A DNA stretch of 64,000 nt from Curtobacterium sp. MCBA15_009 (lineage in GTDB: Bacteria > Actinomycetota > Actinomycetes > Actinomycetales > Microbacteriaceae). Where the stretch lies: assembly GCF_001864895.1 (NCBI RefSeq), contig NZ_MJGO01000023.1, positions 1 through 64,000 of the forward strand, in the 5' to 3' direction. The position numbers were made by a program, and so were the translations under genes. Below are positions 50,802-61,022 of this stretch, piece by piece. Every line of letters begins with the position of its first letter. The stretch's first letter is position 1. The notes beneath the pieces are model-generated. The model did not search any database. It had not been told where the DNA came from and was given only the letters and a program-made list of their open reading frames with translations.

Positions 50802-50856
50802 CAGTGAGCAGAAGACGTCGGGTCGGCACCTTCGACCCGACGTCTTCTGCTCACTG
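50802..50856. repeat. long palindrome, copy 3 of the GTGAGCAGAAGA family (perfect)
   Basis: A 24-bp perfect inverted repeat: CAGTGAGCAGAAGACGTCGG plus GTCG (50802-50825) and its complement (50833-50856), with a 7-base loop. It lies between two plus-strand genes, murA-like and the antiporter, and could end the murA transcript. Confidence 0.95.
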
Positions 50857-50913
50857 TGTGCATCCCCCACGTGATCCGCGTTGACTGGAGTGTCGGTCGA
50901 ACGAGGAGTGCGC

Positions 50914-52494
50914 GTGCTGGGTCCTGAACTGGTGGTCGTGCTCGGCCTCGCCATCGCGTTGACGGCCGGGCTCGCCGACCGCCTGCGGGTCGCCCCGCCC
51001 GTGCTGCTGCTCGTCTTCGGCGCCCTGCTCGCCTTCGTACCGGCGTTCGCGCACGTCGAGCTGCCCGCCGACGCCGTGCTGCTGCTCTTCCTGCCGGCGC
51101 TGCTGTACTGGGAGAGCCTCACCACGTCGCTGCGCGAGATCCGGAAGAACCTGCGCGGCATCGTGCTGATGGGCACCCTGCTCGTCGTCGTGACGGCGGG
51201 CGCGGTCGCCGTGCTGCTGCACCTGCTCGGCATGCCGTGGGGGCCGGCCTGGGTGCTCGGTGCCGCCGTCGCGCCGACCGACGCCACCGCGGTTGGTGTG
51301 CTCACGAAGATGCTGCCCCGGCGCAACGTGACGGTGCTCCGCGCGGAGAGCCTGGTCAACGACGGCACCACCCTCGTCGTCTACGGCATCGCGGTCGCGG
51401 TGACCGTCGGCACGCAGGAGCTGACCTTCTGGGGCGTGTCCGGCATGCTCGCGCTGTCCTACCTGGGCGGCGTCGCGGCCGGTCTCGCCGCGGCGTGGGT
51501 CGGCACCCTGGTGCTCCGACGGGTCGACACCGTCGTGCTCGAGAACCTCGTCACCCTGCTCGTGCCGTTCGCCGCGTTCCTGGCGGCCGAGGCGATCGGC
51601 GCCTCGGGCGTCCTGGCGGTGGTGGCGGCCGGGATCGTCGTGAGCCAGGTCGGTCCGAAGCTCGACCGTGCCGAGACCCGGCAGCAGGTCCGCGCGTTCT
51701 GGTCCTTCCTGACCTTCCTGCTCAACGGAGCGCTGTTCGTGCTGGTCGGCATCGAGGCGATGGTCGCCGCCCGCGCGCTCGAACCCCGCGACCTGCTGCG
51801 CGCCGGCGGGATCATCCTCGCCGTCGCCGCCGTCCTCGTGCTCGTGCGCTTCGCCTTCCTCAACGCCGCGGGCGGTGCCGTCTGGGTCGTCACCCGGCGC
51901 ACCGGCGGCGCACCGCGCGAAGGGCACCGCGACCGGCTGGTGAGCGGCTTCGCCGGGTTCCGCGGCGCGGTGTCGCTCGCGATGGCCGTCGCCGTGCCGC
52001 GCACCCTCGAGTCCGGCAGCGGGTTCCCGGACCGCGACCTCATCGTCTTCGTGACCGCCGGGGTCGTCGTCGTGACCATCGTCGGGCAGGCGCTCGTGCT
52101 GCCCGCGGTGCTCCGGGCCGCCGCGCTGCCCGAGGACGAGTCCGTCGGCGAGGAGCGCCGGTACGCCGAACGGACGGCCATCGAGGAAGCGCTCGCCGCG
52201 CTCCCCCGCCTCGCCCGCTCCGCCGGTGCCGACCGCGCCACGGTCGAGCGGGTGCGGAAGGACTACGAGGCACACCTCGACGTCATCCAGGCCCGCGAGG
52301 AGGACGACGACGACCACCCCGCCGTGCAGCGGCACGACAGCGCCGTCGCCCTGGAACTCGCGCTCGTGCAGCACAAGGCGGCGACGCTGCTGCGCCTCCG
52401 CGACGCCGACGAGATCGACGACCTGGTCCTCCGGCAGGTGCGCGCCGGCTACGACGCGGAAGAAGCCCGGCTCGGCGGCATCACACCCCCGTGA
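50914..52494 (+). CDS. CPA1-family Na+/H+ antiporter
   Basis: A 526-residue monovalent cation:proton antiporter of the NhaP/CPA1 type with about 12 helices. LLFLPALLYWESLTTSLREIRKN is the family's second-helix motif, and AAVAPTDATAVGVL holds the Asp pair region; RAESLVNDGTTLVVYG gives the conserved ND motif for cation binding. The C-terminal 100 residues are an acidic cytoplasmic tail. I start at the GTG (50914) because GAGGAG lies five bases upstream; upstream TTG and GTG codons would add 8-11 residues. It sets internal pH and sodium. Confidence 0.9.
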   Translation: MLGPELVVVLGLAIALTAGLADRLRVAPPVLLLVFGALLAFVPAFAHVELPADAVLLLFLPALLYWESLTTSLREIRKNLRGIVLMGTLLVVVTAGAVAVLLHLLGMPWGPAWVLGAAVAPTDATAVGVLTKMLPRRNVTVLRAESLVNDGTTLVVYGIAVAVTVGTQELTFWGVSGMLALSYLGGVAAGLAAAWVGTLVLRRVDTVVLENLVTLLVPFAAFLAAEAIGASGVLAVVAAGIVVSQVGPKLDRAETRQQVRAFWSFLTFLLNGALFVLVGIEAMVAARALEPRDLLRAGGIILAVAAVLVLVRFAFLNAAGGAVWVVTRRTGGAPREGHRDRLVSGFAGFRGAVSLAMAVAVPRTLESGSGFPDRDLIVFVTAGVVVVTIVGQALVLPAVLRAAALPEDESVGEERRYAERTAIEEALAALPRLARSAGADRATVERVRKDYEAHLDVIQAREEDDDDHPAVQRHDSAVALELALVQHKAATLLRLRDADEIDDLVLRQVRAGYDAEEARLGGITPP

Positions 52495-52554
52495 CCACAG
52501 GGGTGCGGCGCGCCGTCGCCGGATCGCCGAGCGCCGCCTGCGGCGGACTGCGCG

Positions 52555-53115
52555 CTACGCGTCTGGCTGGTCGCCGGTGGCGTCGCCGCTCGGCGCGGGG
52601 TCGGACGCGAGTGCCCGCCGCCGCTGCGTGACCTGCACCGCGATCGCCACCGGCACCGCGACGAGGGCGACGGCGCGCAGCCACGGCCGGTCGAGGACGT
52701 GCCGCGTCGCGTGGTCGAGCGACACCGGACCGGGGCCGCCCAGGGCGAACATCGCCGCCGTGAAGCCGAGGAACGCCGGGAACTCGAGGCCGCCGTCCGC
52801 GTTGAAGAACCCGTTCGGCGTGTGCACGCTCGACGCGACGCCCATGGTCGTGGCGGCCCCGGCGCCCGCGATCGGCGTGGCGAGCCCGAGGGCCAGCGCC
52901 GCTCCGGAACCCGCCTCGCCGATCCCCGCGAGCACGGCGTTGCGGCGGCCGGGCCGGAAGCCCATGGCGTGCATGCCCTGGGCGGTCCCCTCGATCCCGC
53001 CCCCGCCGAACGCGCCGAAGAGCTTCTGGGAGCCGTGCGAGACGAGTACCGCCCCCAGCGCGACGCGGAGCAGGGTGCGGGCGGTGACCGAAGCGGTGGT
53101 GACGTGCTGGCTCAT
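52555..53115 (-). CDS. DoxX-family membrane protein
   Basis: A 186-residue DoxX family protein with four helices. It has VALGAVLVSHGSQKLFGAFGG, GFRPGRRNAVLAGIGEAGSGAALALGL and FPAFLGFTAAMFALGGPGP. DoxX relatives link to thiosulfate-quinone chemistry or redox stress, but most members are uncharacterised. ATG at 53115 follows AGGAGGATCGC, a strong site. It ends 60 bases from the convergent antiporter. Confidence 0.85.
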   Translation of the reverse strand: MSQHVTTASVTARTLLRVALGAVLVSHGSQKLFGAFGGGGIEGTAQGMHAMGFRPGRRNAVLAGIGEAGSGAALALGLATPIAGAGAATTMGVASSVHTPNGFFNADGGLEFPAFLGFTAAMFALGGPGPVSLDHATRHVLDRPWLRAVALVAVPVAIAVQVTQRRRALASDPAPSGDATGDQPDA

Positions 53116-53246
53116 GCGATCCTCCTGGTCGTCGGTGCGGCCCGCCCCGAGCGGGACGACCGCGGTGTCGCCGACCGTACGCCGCGGCACGCCGTCCGGG
53201 ACGTGCCGGTGTCCGCGACGTCCGTGGCGCGTGCGAGGATCGATCA

Positions 53247-53960
53247 GTGCTCCCCCACCAACGCCCGATCGCGGTCGTCATCGCCGCCATGAGTGAAGAG
53301 GTCGCGGCCTTCGCCTCGCTCTTCGACGGCACGCCGGTCCTCGACGGCCCGGTCGGCGGCCACGACGACCACCACCTGCTCGAGATCGACGGCGCGACCG
53401 TCGCGGTGCGCCGCAGCGGCATCGGTTTCACGAACGCCACCGCCACCGTGGCGCACTGCTTCCACGACTACGGTCCCGGCGTGCCGGTGATCAGCGTGGG
53501 CACGGCCGGCGGGCTGATGCACGGCGTCGCGATCGGCGACGTGGTCGTAGGGGACCGCTACGTGAACCTCAACGCCGACGCGACGGCCTTCGGCTACGCG
53601 CTCGGCCAGGTCCCGGGCATGCCGACGGGCTACGCCCCGGACGACCGGCTGCTCGCGCTCGCACGCGACGCCGACACCGGGGACCGGGTGCTGGCCGCGA
53701 CCATCGGCTCGAGCGAGGTCTTCGTCACCGAGGGCCGCGCCCGCCTGCTCCGCGACGCCTTCCCCACCGTCGCCGCGGTCGACATGGAGTCGGCGGCGAT
53801 CGCGCAGTTCGCGCACGTGCACGACATGCCGTTCGTCTCGGTCCGGTGCATCAGCGACCTGTGCGCCCCCGACGGCGACGAGTTCCGCGAGCACCTGGAC
53901 GACGCGGCTGCCCGGGCGGCCCGGGTCGTGCACGACATCGTCCTCGGCCTGACGGCCTGA
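53247..53960 (+). CDS. mtnN: 5'-methylthioadenosine/S-adenosylhomocysteine nucleosidase
   Basis: A 237-residue purine nucleosidase that splits MTA and SAH to adenine. IAVVIAAMSEEVAAF (7-21) is the family opening, ISVGTAGGL the phosphorylase-type loop, and VDMESAAIAQFAH the catalytic region with the conserved Glu; SDLCAPDG matches the SD-x-A end motif with the catalytic Asp. It recycles methionine and prevents SAH build-up. GTG start. Confidence 0.93.
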   Translation: MLPHQRPIAVVIAAMSEEVAAFASLFDGTPVLDGPVGGHDDHHLLEIDGATVAVRRSGIGFTNATATVAHCFHDYGPGVPVISVGTAGGLMHGVAIGDVVVGDRYVNLNADATAFGYALGQVPGMPTGYAPDDRLLALARDADTGDRVLAATIGSSEVFVTEGRARLLRDAFPTVAAVDMESAAIAQFAHVHDMPFVSVRCISDLCAPDGDEFREHLDDAAARAARVVHDIVLGLTA

Positions 53961-54007
53961 GGAGCTGCGGCCTGACGCAGGGCGGGGCCGGGTGGGCCCG
54001 ACGTCCA

Positions 54008-54058
54008 GTGAGCAGAAGACGTCGGGTCCCACGAGCACACCCGTCGTCTTCTGCTCAC
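54008..54058. repeat. long palindrome, copy 4 of the GTGAGCAGAAGA family
   Basis: GTGAGCAGAAGACGTCGGGT (54008-54027) pairs with 54039-54058 with one mismatch. It lies between the convergent mtnN and beta-galactosidase genes. The flanking ACGTCCA also occurs before copy 3. Confidence 0.9.
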
Positions 54059-54068
54059 CGGGCGCCCC

Positions 54069-57000
54069 TCACCGCGCGGAGAACCGCAGGTGCAGCGTCC
54101 GCGCCTCGGACCGGAGCAGGGCGTCCGGCCACACGTCCGGCCCGCACGCCCGCGACCCGAGCCCGTTCTGGGCGGCGTCGACGAACAGGTACGTCCGCTC
54201 GGGCACCGGCAGCTCGTGCTGGTGTCCCGCGCGGTCGACCTGTTGCGGTGTGTGCCGGGCGAGCGTGAACCCGGGGAGACGGCCGCGGGTGTCCGGTCGC
54301 ACGTCCACCCGCAGCAGGTCCCGGTCCCCCGCCGCCAGGTCGAGCTGCCGCAGGTCGCTGCGGTGCCCGCTCTCCTGCGGCACCGCGTAGGGGAACGTCA
54401 GCTGGTCGACCGGCGCCTCGTACCGGCCGACGAGCACGCCCCGCCGCGAGTCCGGGTACGACTCCCCCGGTCCCGTCCCGAACCACCGCGCACGGTCGAC
54501 CTCGACCGGCAGGTCGAAACGCACGCCGATCCGCGGCCAGACCGCCCGCCACCGTGCCGACGGCACGATGGAGACGTCGAGCACCACCTGCTCGCCGTCG
54601 ACCTGCCAGCGTTCCTCGAGCGTCACCGCCTCGCGGGTGTCCGCCGCCGCCCACCGGGTGGTGCGCTGCAGCGAGGTGTCGGTGCGTCGCAGGTCGATCA
54701 CCCTGGAGCGCAGGCGGTCCAGCCCGGTCTCGCGCCACGCACTCGCGTGCGACGGCCCCGGCACGCCGAGGCCGCGTCCCGCCATCGGGTCGCTCTCGTC
54801 GTAGCTGCCCATGTGCGACCCGGCGTCGTTGTCGGTCGGCGCTCGCCACAGCTCGAGCCGGGGGCCGTCGACCGGGGCGTCGCACAGCGCGCTCAGGTAC
54901 CCGGCCCGGAACGTGGCCGGTCCGAGCGCGAACGCCTCGAAGGGGTCGAGCCCGGTCTCAGCCAGCGTCCGGCTGCGGGTCGGCGTCGGCCGGGAGGCAC
55001 TGTTCACCACGGCGTGCTGGCCCGCCGCGACGACGTGGCCGCGTCCAGCCCACGGCGTGGCGCCCGCAAGGGCCGCCGACACCGTCAGCCACGTCTCGCC
55101 GCCGAGCTCCGCGCCGGTCGGCACCGCGACCTCGAGTTCGACGACCGTCGCGTCGCCGGCCGCGAGCGGACCGCCGTCCGCACCGGTGACGGACAGCACA
55201 CCGGACGAGCGCACGACCCCGTCGAGCTCCACCCGCCAGGGGAAGACGAGGTCCGACGCGTCGGCCGAGTGCCGCGTGTTCGACACGGTGACCGCCACGA
55301 CCCGTGTGCCGGTGCCGGTGCTGCTGCGCCGGACCACCGCGAAGCCGAAGCGGATCGGCGCGGCCACCGCTGCGAACTCGACGAGACCGGGCGTCGGCGT
55401 GCCGTCGGACAGCACCATGCCGTCCATGCAGAACTTCCCGTCGTTCACCGCGGACGGGTCGAAGTCTCCACCGTGTGCGAAGAACTCCGTCCCCTCGGGC
55501 GTCCGGGAACGGATGCCGTGGTCGCGCCACTCCCAGACGAAGCCGCCGTGCAGTCGTGGGAACCGGTCGACCAGGTCCTCGTAGCGGTCGATGCCGCCGG
55601 GACCGTTGCCCATCGCGTGCACGTACTCGCAGAGCAGGAACGGCTTCGTCCGCTGCCGCACCGACTCCGCGACGGACGCGCCCTCGAGCGCCGCGGTCGA
55701 GTCGTCGCCGATGCTGGTGACCTCGGCGATCGACGCGTACATCCGTGAGTAGACGTCTGCGTAGGCGCCGGCGCGGTCACCCTCGTAGTGCACCGGCCGC
55801 TCGGGGTCACGCGCGTGCACCCAGTCGGCCATCGCGGCGAGGTTCGCGCCCGTCCCCGACTCGTTGCCGAGCGACCACATGACGACCGACGGGTGGTTCT
55901 TGTCGCGCTCGACGGTGCGCTCGATCCGATCGAGGTACGTCCGGTGCCACGCGGGATCGTCGCTCGGGTTGCCGAGCCACTCGTCGACCCCGGGGGCCAG
56001 GCCGCTGCCGCCGTGGTGGAACGCGTGCGTCTCGACGTCGCACTCGAGCACCACCCAGAAGCCGAGCTCGTCGGCGAGGTCGAGCACCCGCGGGTGCGGC
56101 GGGTAGTGCGCCGTGCGGATGGCGTTCACGTTGTGCTGCTTCATCAGCGCGAGGTCGCGACGGACGAAGGCCTCGTCGAAGCCCCGGCCGAGGTCGGGGT
56201 GCGTGTCGTGACGGTTCATGCCGTGCAGGACCACGCGCCGTCCGTTGACCAGGAAGCGGTCGCCGACGATCGACACCGTCCGGAAGCCGATCCGCTGGTC
56301 GATCGTCTCGGCGCCACCGGCACTCGTCACCCGGACGTCGTGCAGCAGCGGCTGCTCGGCGGTCCACGGCGCGACCGTTCCCACCTCGACCGGGGCCACG
56401 TCGCCGGGACCGGTCCACACCACGTCGACGTCGAGTCCGGGTGCCGAGAGCCGCACGGGGAAGGCTCCGTCCCCCGCCCGGACCTCCGGGACGATGCGCC
56501 CGGTACCGCTCTCGTGGTCGTACTCGGCGCGGAGCCACACGTCCTCGATGCCACCGACCGGACGGGCCTGCAGGGTCACGTCACGGAAGATGCCCGGCAG
56601 CCACCACTGGTCCTGGTCCTCGACGTAGGTCGAGGCGGACCACTGGTGCACACGGACGGCGATCGTGTTCGTGCCGGCGCGGACAGCGTCGGTGACGTCG
56701 AACTCCTGCGCCAGTCGTGAGCCGGTGCCGACGCCGATCTCGACGCCGTTCACCCAGACCCGGTACCGGGACTCCACGCCGTCGAACCGCAGCACGACCG
56801 CCTCGGTGACGGCGCGGTCGACCCACGGCGTGGGGAGGTCGAAGGTCCGTCGGTGGTCACCGGTCGGGTTCTCGTCCGGGGAGAACGGCGGGTCCTGCGG
56901 GAACGGCAGTTGCACGTTCGTGTACTGCGGCGAGCCGTACTTCCCGTCGCCCTGCAGCACCCAGTGTCCGGGCACGGTCAGCGAGTCCCAGCCCGTGTCG

Positions 57001-57215
57001 TCGAACGCGGGTTCCGCGAAGGCGTCGACCGCCTCTCCGGGTGGCAGGACGTCGGGCGCGCCGAGGGTCCCCGGCGCACCCCGGAGCAACCGGAACCGCC
57101 ACGCGCCCCCGAGCGACTCGGTCGGTGCGTCGGAGTGCAGCCACGACCGTGCCGGACGGCGGCGACCGCTGCCCGGCCCGACGTCGTCGAGGTACCGGGC
57201 GTCGTGCTCACCCAT
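54069..57215 (-). CDS. glycoside hydrolase family 2 beta-galactosidase
   Basis: A 1048-residue GH2 enzyme of LacZ layout and length (1024 in E. coli). Domains in order: sugar-binding jelly roll (about 50-215, [20 protein letters not shown]), Ig-like, TIM barrel, Ig-like, and the LacZ-type small-chain domain (about 770-1048). The barrel has [20 protein letters not shown], the acid/base Glu452 in LGNESG and the nucleophile Glu530 in [10 protein letters not shown]. It hydrolyses terminal beta-galactosides in the cytoplasm. It is the last gene of the sugar-uptake operon and starts inside the end of the ThuA-like gene (8-base overlap). Confidence 0.95.
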   Translation of the reverse strand: MGEHDARYLDDVGPGSGRRRPARSWLHSDAPTESLGGAWRFRLLRGAPGTLGAPDVLPPGEAVDAFAEPAFDDTGWDSLTVPGHWVLQGDGKYGSPQYTNVQLPFPQDPPFSPDENPTGDHRRTFDLPTPWVDRAVTEAVVLRFDGVESRYRVWVNGVEIGVGTGSRLAQEFDVTDAVRAGTNTIAVRVHQWSASTYVEDQDQWWLPGIFRDVTLQARPVGGIEDVWLRAEYDHESGTGRIVPEVRAGDGAFPVRLSAPGLDVDVVWTGPGDVAPVEVGTVAPWTAEQPLLHDVRVTSAGGAETIDQRIGFRTVSIVGDRFLVNGRRVVLHGMNRHDTHPDLGRGFDEAFVRRDLALMKQHNVNAIRTAHYPPHPRVLDLADELGFWVVLECDVETHAFHHGGSGLAPGVDEWLGNPSDDPAWHRTYLDRIERTVERDKNHPSVVMWSLGNESGTGANLAAMADWVHARDPERPVHYEGDRAGAYADVYSRMYASIAEVTSIGDDSTAALEGASVAESVRQRTKPFLLCEYVHAMGNGPGGIDRYEDLVDRFPRLHGGFVWEWRDHGIRSRTPEGTEFFAHGGDFDPSAVNDGKFCMDGMVLSDGTPTPGLVEFAAVAAPIRFGFAVVRRSSTGTGTRVVAVTVSNTRHSADASDLVFPWRVELDGVVRSSGVLSVTGADGGPLAAGDATVVELEVAVPTGAELGGETWLTVSAALAGATPWAGRGHVVAAGQHAVVNSASRPTPTRSRTLAETGLDPFEAFALGPATFRAGYLSALCDAPVDGPRLELWRAPTDNDAGSHMGSYDESDPMAGRGLGVPGPSHASAWRETGLDRLRSRVIDLRRTDTSLQRTTRWAAADTREAVTLEERWQVDGEQVVLDVSIVPSARWRAVWPRIGVRFDLPVEVDRARWFGTGPGESYPDSRRGVLVGRYEAPVDQLTFPYAVPQESGHRSDLRQLDLAAGDRDLLRVDVRPDTRGRLPGFTLARHTPQQVDRAGHQHELPVPERTYLFVDAAQNGLGSRACGPDVWPDALLRSEARTLHLRFSAR

Positions 57216-58056
57216 CGGAGCGTCCTCCGGGGGCCGCGACGGGTGCCGCCACGGCGATCCGCTCCCGTGTGTGGTAGTCGATCAGCTCGCCGTCGGCGTC
57301 CGTCAGCACCGGCTGGTCGAACCGGCCGGGCAGGTACATCGGGGTGACCAGGTACGACTCCCTCGGCTGCTCCGGCCGCGCCCACCGGATCCCGTTCGCG
57401 ATGACGCGCTGCACGTCCGGGTGGTGGTACACCGGGTACACCTCGTCCCCCGGGCTGAAGTAGAACACCCGTCCGTAGCCACGCCGGTACGTGATGCCGC
57501 TGCGGAAGACCTCGCCACCCGAGAAGCTGCTGACGAAGACGAGCTCGTCGGGCTCGGGCACGTCGAAGAACTCGCCGTACATCTCCTGCCCGGGGATCAC
57601 GATCGGCTGCTGCACACCGGCGGCGATCGGGTGCCGCGGCGAGACGGTCCACACGAGCTCCCGGTCCTGGTCGTTGCGCCACCGCAGGCTGCAGGTCGTC
57701 CCCATCAGCCGTCGGAAGATCTTCGAGTGGTGCCCGGAGTGCAGCACGATGATCCCCATCCCCTCGAGCACGTGCCGCTGGATCCGGTCGACGACCTCGT
57801 CGGCGACCTCGTCGTGCGCGGTGTGGCCCCACCACAGCAACACGTCGGTCTCGGCGAGCAGGTCCTCGGTCATGCCGTGCTCCGGGTCGTCGAGGACCCG
57901 GGTCGTCACCGTGGCGTCGCCGTCGAGCAGGGTCCGCACGGCGTCCGCGATGGTCGTGTGCATGCCGTCGGGGTAGATCTCGCGGACGACCGGGTTGACC
58001 TGTTCATGCCGGTTCTCTCCCCAGACGACGACCCGGATCGGTGCTGTCTCGGTCAT
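57208..58056 (-). CDS. ThuA-like (trehalose utilisation) domain protein
   Basis: A 282-residue protein of the ThuA/GATase1-like family. It starts [15 protein letters not shown], has [36 protein letters not shown] and the late [17 protein letters not shown]. ThuA proteins occur beside ThuB-type oxidoreductases, as here, in 3-keto-sugar or disaccharide utilisation operons; the reaction is unclear. AGGAGG precedes the ATG. It overlaps the oxidoreductase gene by four bases. Confidence 0.88.
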   Translation of the reverse strand: MTETAPIRVVVWGENRHEQVNPVVREIYPDGMHTTIADAVRTLLDGDATVTTRVLDDPEHGMTEDLLAETDVLLWWGHTAHDEVADEVVDRIQRHVLEGMGIIVLHSGHHSKIFRRLMGTTCSLRWRNDQDRELVWTVSPRHPIAAGVQQPIVIPGQEMYGEFFDVPEPDELVFVSSFSGGEVFRSGITYRRGYGRVFYFSPGDEVYPVYHHPDVQRVIANGIRWARPEQPRESYLVTPMYLPGRFDQPVLTDADGELIDYHTRERIAVAAPVAAPGGRSDG

Positions 58057-59189
58057 CGTGCGCCTCCTGCGCTCATGGCGGGGGCGGATCCCCACGCCGG
58101 TGTCTCGATCCCGTCGGCCGCGCTCGTCCACGAGCGCAACCGTGCGGCGACGTCCTGGTGCGGCTCGTGCGCGACGGCGTGCGCGAGGGCGTCCTCGAGC
58201 AGGTCGGTGACCGCCACACGGCGTCCGCCGTCGGCGCTGCTCCGGAGCGCGCCCTCGACCATGGCCAGGCTCCGGACGTTGTGCCGGACCTCGTTCTGCG
58301 GGGTGGTCCCCGTGCGCACGGCGCGGACGAAGTCCTCGAGGGACCCCTCGATGCCCTCCCGCTGGTCGACGACGTCGAAGCCCGCCCCGGGGACGTCGAG
58401 CGTCACCCGTTCGTCGCCGTCCCACCCGGCGGCGCCGTGTTCGCCGTGCACGTGCCAGTCGGCGTTCCACGAGGTCTGCAGTCCGGGGGTCGCGCGGCTG
58501 CCGGTGTAGACGAACCGGGCGCCGGAGGCGAGCTCGAACTCGGCCGACGCGGAGGCGTGGCCCGCGAACCAGCTCCACGGCGGGTTCCACGAGCTGCAGC
58601 GAACCGCGACCGGCTCGTCGTCGACCAGGAACCGGAGCATGTCGAAGTGGTGCACCGACATGTCGACGAGCAGTGGGTGCGCCATCTGCTCCCGGAACCC
58701 GGGCTCGTGGTCGGCGTGGAAGAAGCGCGCGCCCACCGCCCCGAGCGGCCCGACGGCGGCGACCGCGGCACGGAACGCCGTGAGGTGCCGGAAGTAGCGC
58801 CGCGACTGGCTGACGACCAGCAGGTTGCCGGTGAGGTCGGCGAGGGCGACCTGCGCGAGCGCCTCGGCCACGGTGGGCGCGAGGGGCTTCTCGCACAGCA
58901 CCGGGTACCCCGCCCGCAGCGCCTCCTCGTTGACGACGCGGTGTGCCTGCGGGACCGTGACGTTGACGACCGCACGGGCGCCGCTGGCCCCGGCGACGTC
59001 GGACACCGACGTGCCGACGACCGCGTCCGGCAGCCCAGCCGACGCCGTTGCCCGTCGGGCGGCGTCGAGGTCGAGGTCGACGACGCCGACCGGTTCGGCG
59101 ACCGGCGAGGCGGCGAGCATCCGGATCCAGTCGCCGCCCATCGCGCCGGCACCGACGACGACGACCGGCAGGCGGTCCTGGCCGCTCAT
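58053..59189 (-). CDS. Gfo/Idh/MocA-family oxidoreductase
   Basis: A 378-residue NAD(P)-dependent sugar or inositol dehydrogenase. The Rossmann motif is VVGAGAMGG (11-19), and the family's CEKPLAPTV and NPPW/GxxV-type substrate loop ([14 protein letters not shown], with the catalytic His) are present. With the ThuA-like gene it resembles ThuAB. It probably acts on a sugar released from the imported glycoside. ATG in a 4-base overlap with the permease gene. Confidence 0.9.
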   Translation of the reverse strand: MSGQDRLPVVVVGAGAMGGDWIRMLAASPVAEPVGVVDLDLDAARRATASAGLPDAVVGTSVSDVAGASGARAVVNVTVPQAHRVVNEEALRAGYPVLCEKPLAPTVAEALAQVALADLTGNLLVVSQSRRYFRHLTAFRAAVAAVGPLGAVGARFFHADHEPGFREQMAHPLLVDMSVHHFDMLRFLVDDEPVAVRCSSWNPPWSWFAGHASASAEFELASGARFVYTGSRATPGLQTSWNADWHVHGEHGAAGWDGDERVTLDVPGAGFDVVDQREGIEGSLEDFVRAVRTGTTPQNEVRHNVRSLAMVEGALRSSADGGRRVAVTDLLEDALAHAVAHEPHQDVAARLRSWTSAADGIETPAWGSAPAMSAGGAR

Positions 59190-60079
59190 CCCTTCACCGC
59201 CCCGCCGAGGCTCGACCGGAGCAGGTTCTTCCGCACGAACACGTAGAGCACGGCCGGCGGCAGGACGTAGACGATCGACGTCGCCGCGAGCAGCCCCCAG
59301 TCGACCTGGTGGTTCTCGCTGAACGCCCGGAACAGGCCGATGGACAGCGGGTAGAGCTCCTGGCTCTGCAACATCACGAGCGGGGTGAGGAAGTCGCCCC
59401 ACACGCCCATGAAGGTCAGCATCGCCGCCGCACCGAGACCGGGGCCGGCCAGGGGCAGCACGATCCGCCAGATCGCCTGGAACCGGCTGGTGCCGTCCAC
59501 CCAGGCGGCCTCTTCGAGCTCGATCGGCACGGCCGAGATCGTGCCCTTCAGCAGCCAGAGCGTCACCGGGAGCTGCAGCACCGCCTCGACCAGGATGAGC
59601 CCCCAGAGCGTGTTCGTCAGCTTGAGGTTCACCAGGATCAGGTACAGGGCGACGATCGTCGCCGGCGCCGGCACCACGCGGATGAGCAGGATGCCGAACA
59701 TGAACAGCCGGCGCCCGGGGAACTCGAACCGTGCGAGCGCGTACCCGCCGGCAAGCCCGAGGACCAGGTTCAGGGCGGTCGCCCCGACGCCGATCACCAG
59801 ACTGTTCCAGAGCAGCAGGGGCGTGCCCGAGTCGGCGAAGAACGCGGCGAAGTTGGTCAGCGACAGCGTCGGGAGCTGCACGTTCGGCCCGGCAGCGCTG
59901 TCGAACGCGCTGAGCAGGACCCACAGGAACGGGACCAGGCAGAACAGTGCGAGCATCGTGACGAGCACGTACGCGAGCGTGCGCTGCACCACGGTGAGCG
60001 CCCGGAACGGTCGGCGACGCGGTGCCGGGCCGGGTTCGGTGACGCCGAGCGGCGTCGGACGGTCGGTGATCGCGGTCAT
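59186..60079 (-). CDS. carbohydrate ABC transporter permease (MalG-type)
   Basis: A 297-residue permease with six helices. The coupling motif is [21 protein letters not shown]. It forms the membrane channel with the following MalF-type subunit and depends on an external ATPase, as no ATPase gene is in the operon. It starts one base after the MalF-type gene stop. Confidence 0.92.
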   Translation of the reverse strand: MTAITDRPTPLGVTEPGPAPRRRPFRALTVVQRTLAYVLVTMLALFCLVPFLWVLLSAFDSAAGPNVQLPTLSLTNFAAFFADSGTPLLLWNSLVIGVGATALNLVLGLAGGYALARFEFPGRRLFMFGILLIRVVPAPATIVALYLILVNLKLTNTLWGLILVEAVLQLPVTLWLLKGTISAVPIELEEAAWVDGTSRFQAIWRIVLPLAGPGLGAAAMLTFMGVWGDFLTPLVMLQSQELYPLSIGLFRAFSENHQVDWGLLAATSIVYVLPPAVLYVFVRKNLLRSSLGGAVKG

Positions 60080-60080
60080 G

Positions 60081-61022
60081 TCAGACCTCCACCTTCGCGA
60101 GTCGGACGTAGACGAGACCGAGCACCAGGACGATCACGAGCAGGATCATCGAGGCGGCGCTGCCGATGCCGATCTGGGAGAACTGCAGCGCGCGCTCGTA
60201 GATGTAGATCGCCGCGAGCCGGGTCTGGCCGCCCGGGCCGCCCTGCGTCAGGAAGTACACCAGGCCGAACGTGCCCACGGTGCTGATCGTGGTGAGCAGC
60301 AGGTACAGGAAGACCGGTCCGCGGATGAGCGGCAGGGTCACGTGCCGGAAGACCTGCACGGCCCGGGCGCCGTCGATCCGCGCGGCCTCGATGAGCTCCA
60401 CCGGGACGTCCTCCAGTGCGGCCTGGAACATGATCATCGCGAAGGCGATGCCACGCCAGATGTTCACGGTGATGATGGCCGCCATCGGGACGACCTGCAG
60501 CCAGTCCGTCTCGCCCATCCCGAACAGCTGCGTCAGGCGGTTGAGCGTGCCCTCGGAGTTGTTCGACAGGACGCTCGCCCAGGTCAGGGCGGCGACCACC
60601 TCGGGGACGACCATCGGCATGAGCACGGCGGCACCGAAGAAGCCCTTGCCGCGCATCCACGGGCGACTGAGCAGGAGTGCCGCCGCCATGCCGAGCACCG
60701 TCTGCCCGATGATCGCGGAGTAGAGCACGAACTCGCCGGTGTGCCCGAGCGAGCGCAGGAACTCGGAGTTCGTCAGCAGGTAGACGTAGTTGTCGAAGCC
60801 GACGAACTTCGGGTCGCGTGCGGCGAACCCGGTGAGCTGCGTGTTCGTGAAGCTCAGGTACATCCCGTAGAAGGCGGGCGCGACGATGAACAGCACGATG
60901 AGCGCCGCGGCCGGCCCGAGCAGCAGGAGCACGAGCGGACCGGTGCGTCGGCGTCGTCGCCGCGGGGGCGGCGGCGACGGCTGCACCGTCGTCGCCGCCA
61001 CCGTCGTGGTGGACGTCGTCAC
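60081..61022 (-). CDS. carbohydrate ABC transporter permease (MalF-type)
   Basis: A 313-residue permease; after a basic Pro-rich start (PPPPRRRRRR) come six helices. The coupling motif is IEAARIDGARAVQVFRHVTLP. GTG in a 4-base overlap with the lipoprotein gene. It partners with the MalG-type subunit. Confidence 0.92.
   Translation of the reverse strand: MTTSTTTVAATTVQPSPPPPRRRRRRTGPLVLLLLGPAAALIVLFIVAPAFYGMYLSFTNTQLTGFAARDPKFVGFDNYVYLLTNSEFLRSLGHTGEFVLYSAIIGQTVLGMAAALLLSRPWMRGKGFFGAAVLMPMVVPEVVAALTWASVLSNNSEGTLNRLTQLFGMGETDWLQVVPMAAIITVNIWRGIAFAMIMFQAALEDVPVELIEAARIDGARAVQVFRHVTLPLIRGPVFLYLLLTTISTVGTFGLVYFLTQGGPGGQTRLAAIYIYERALQFSQIGIGSAASMILLVIVLVLGLVYVRLAKVEV

Noticed and set aside
50881-50913. 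TTG/GTG starts upstream of the antiporter start
   Set aside because: The GTG at 50914 has a GAGGAG site at correct spacing; upstream choices lack one.
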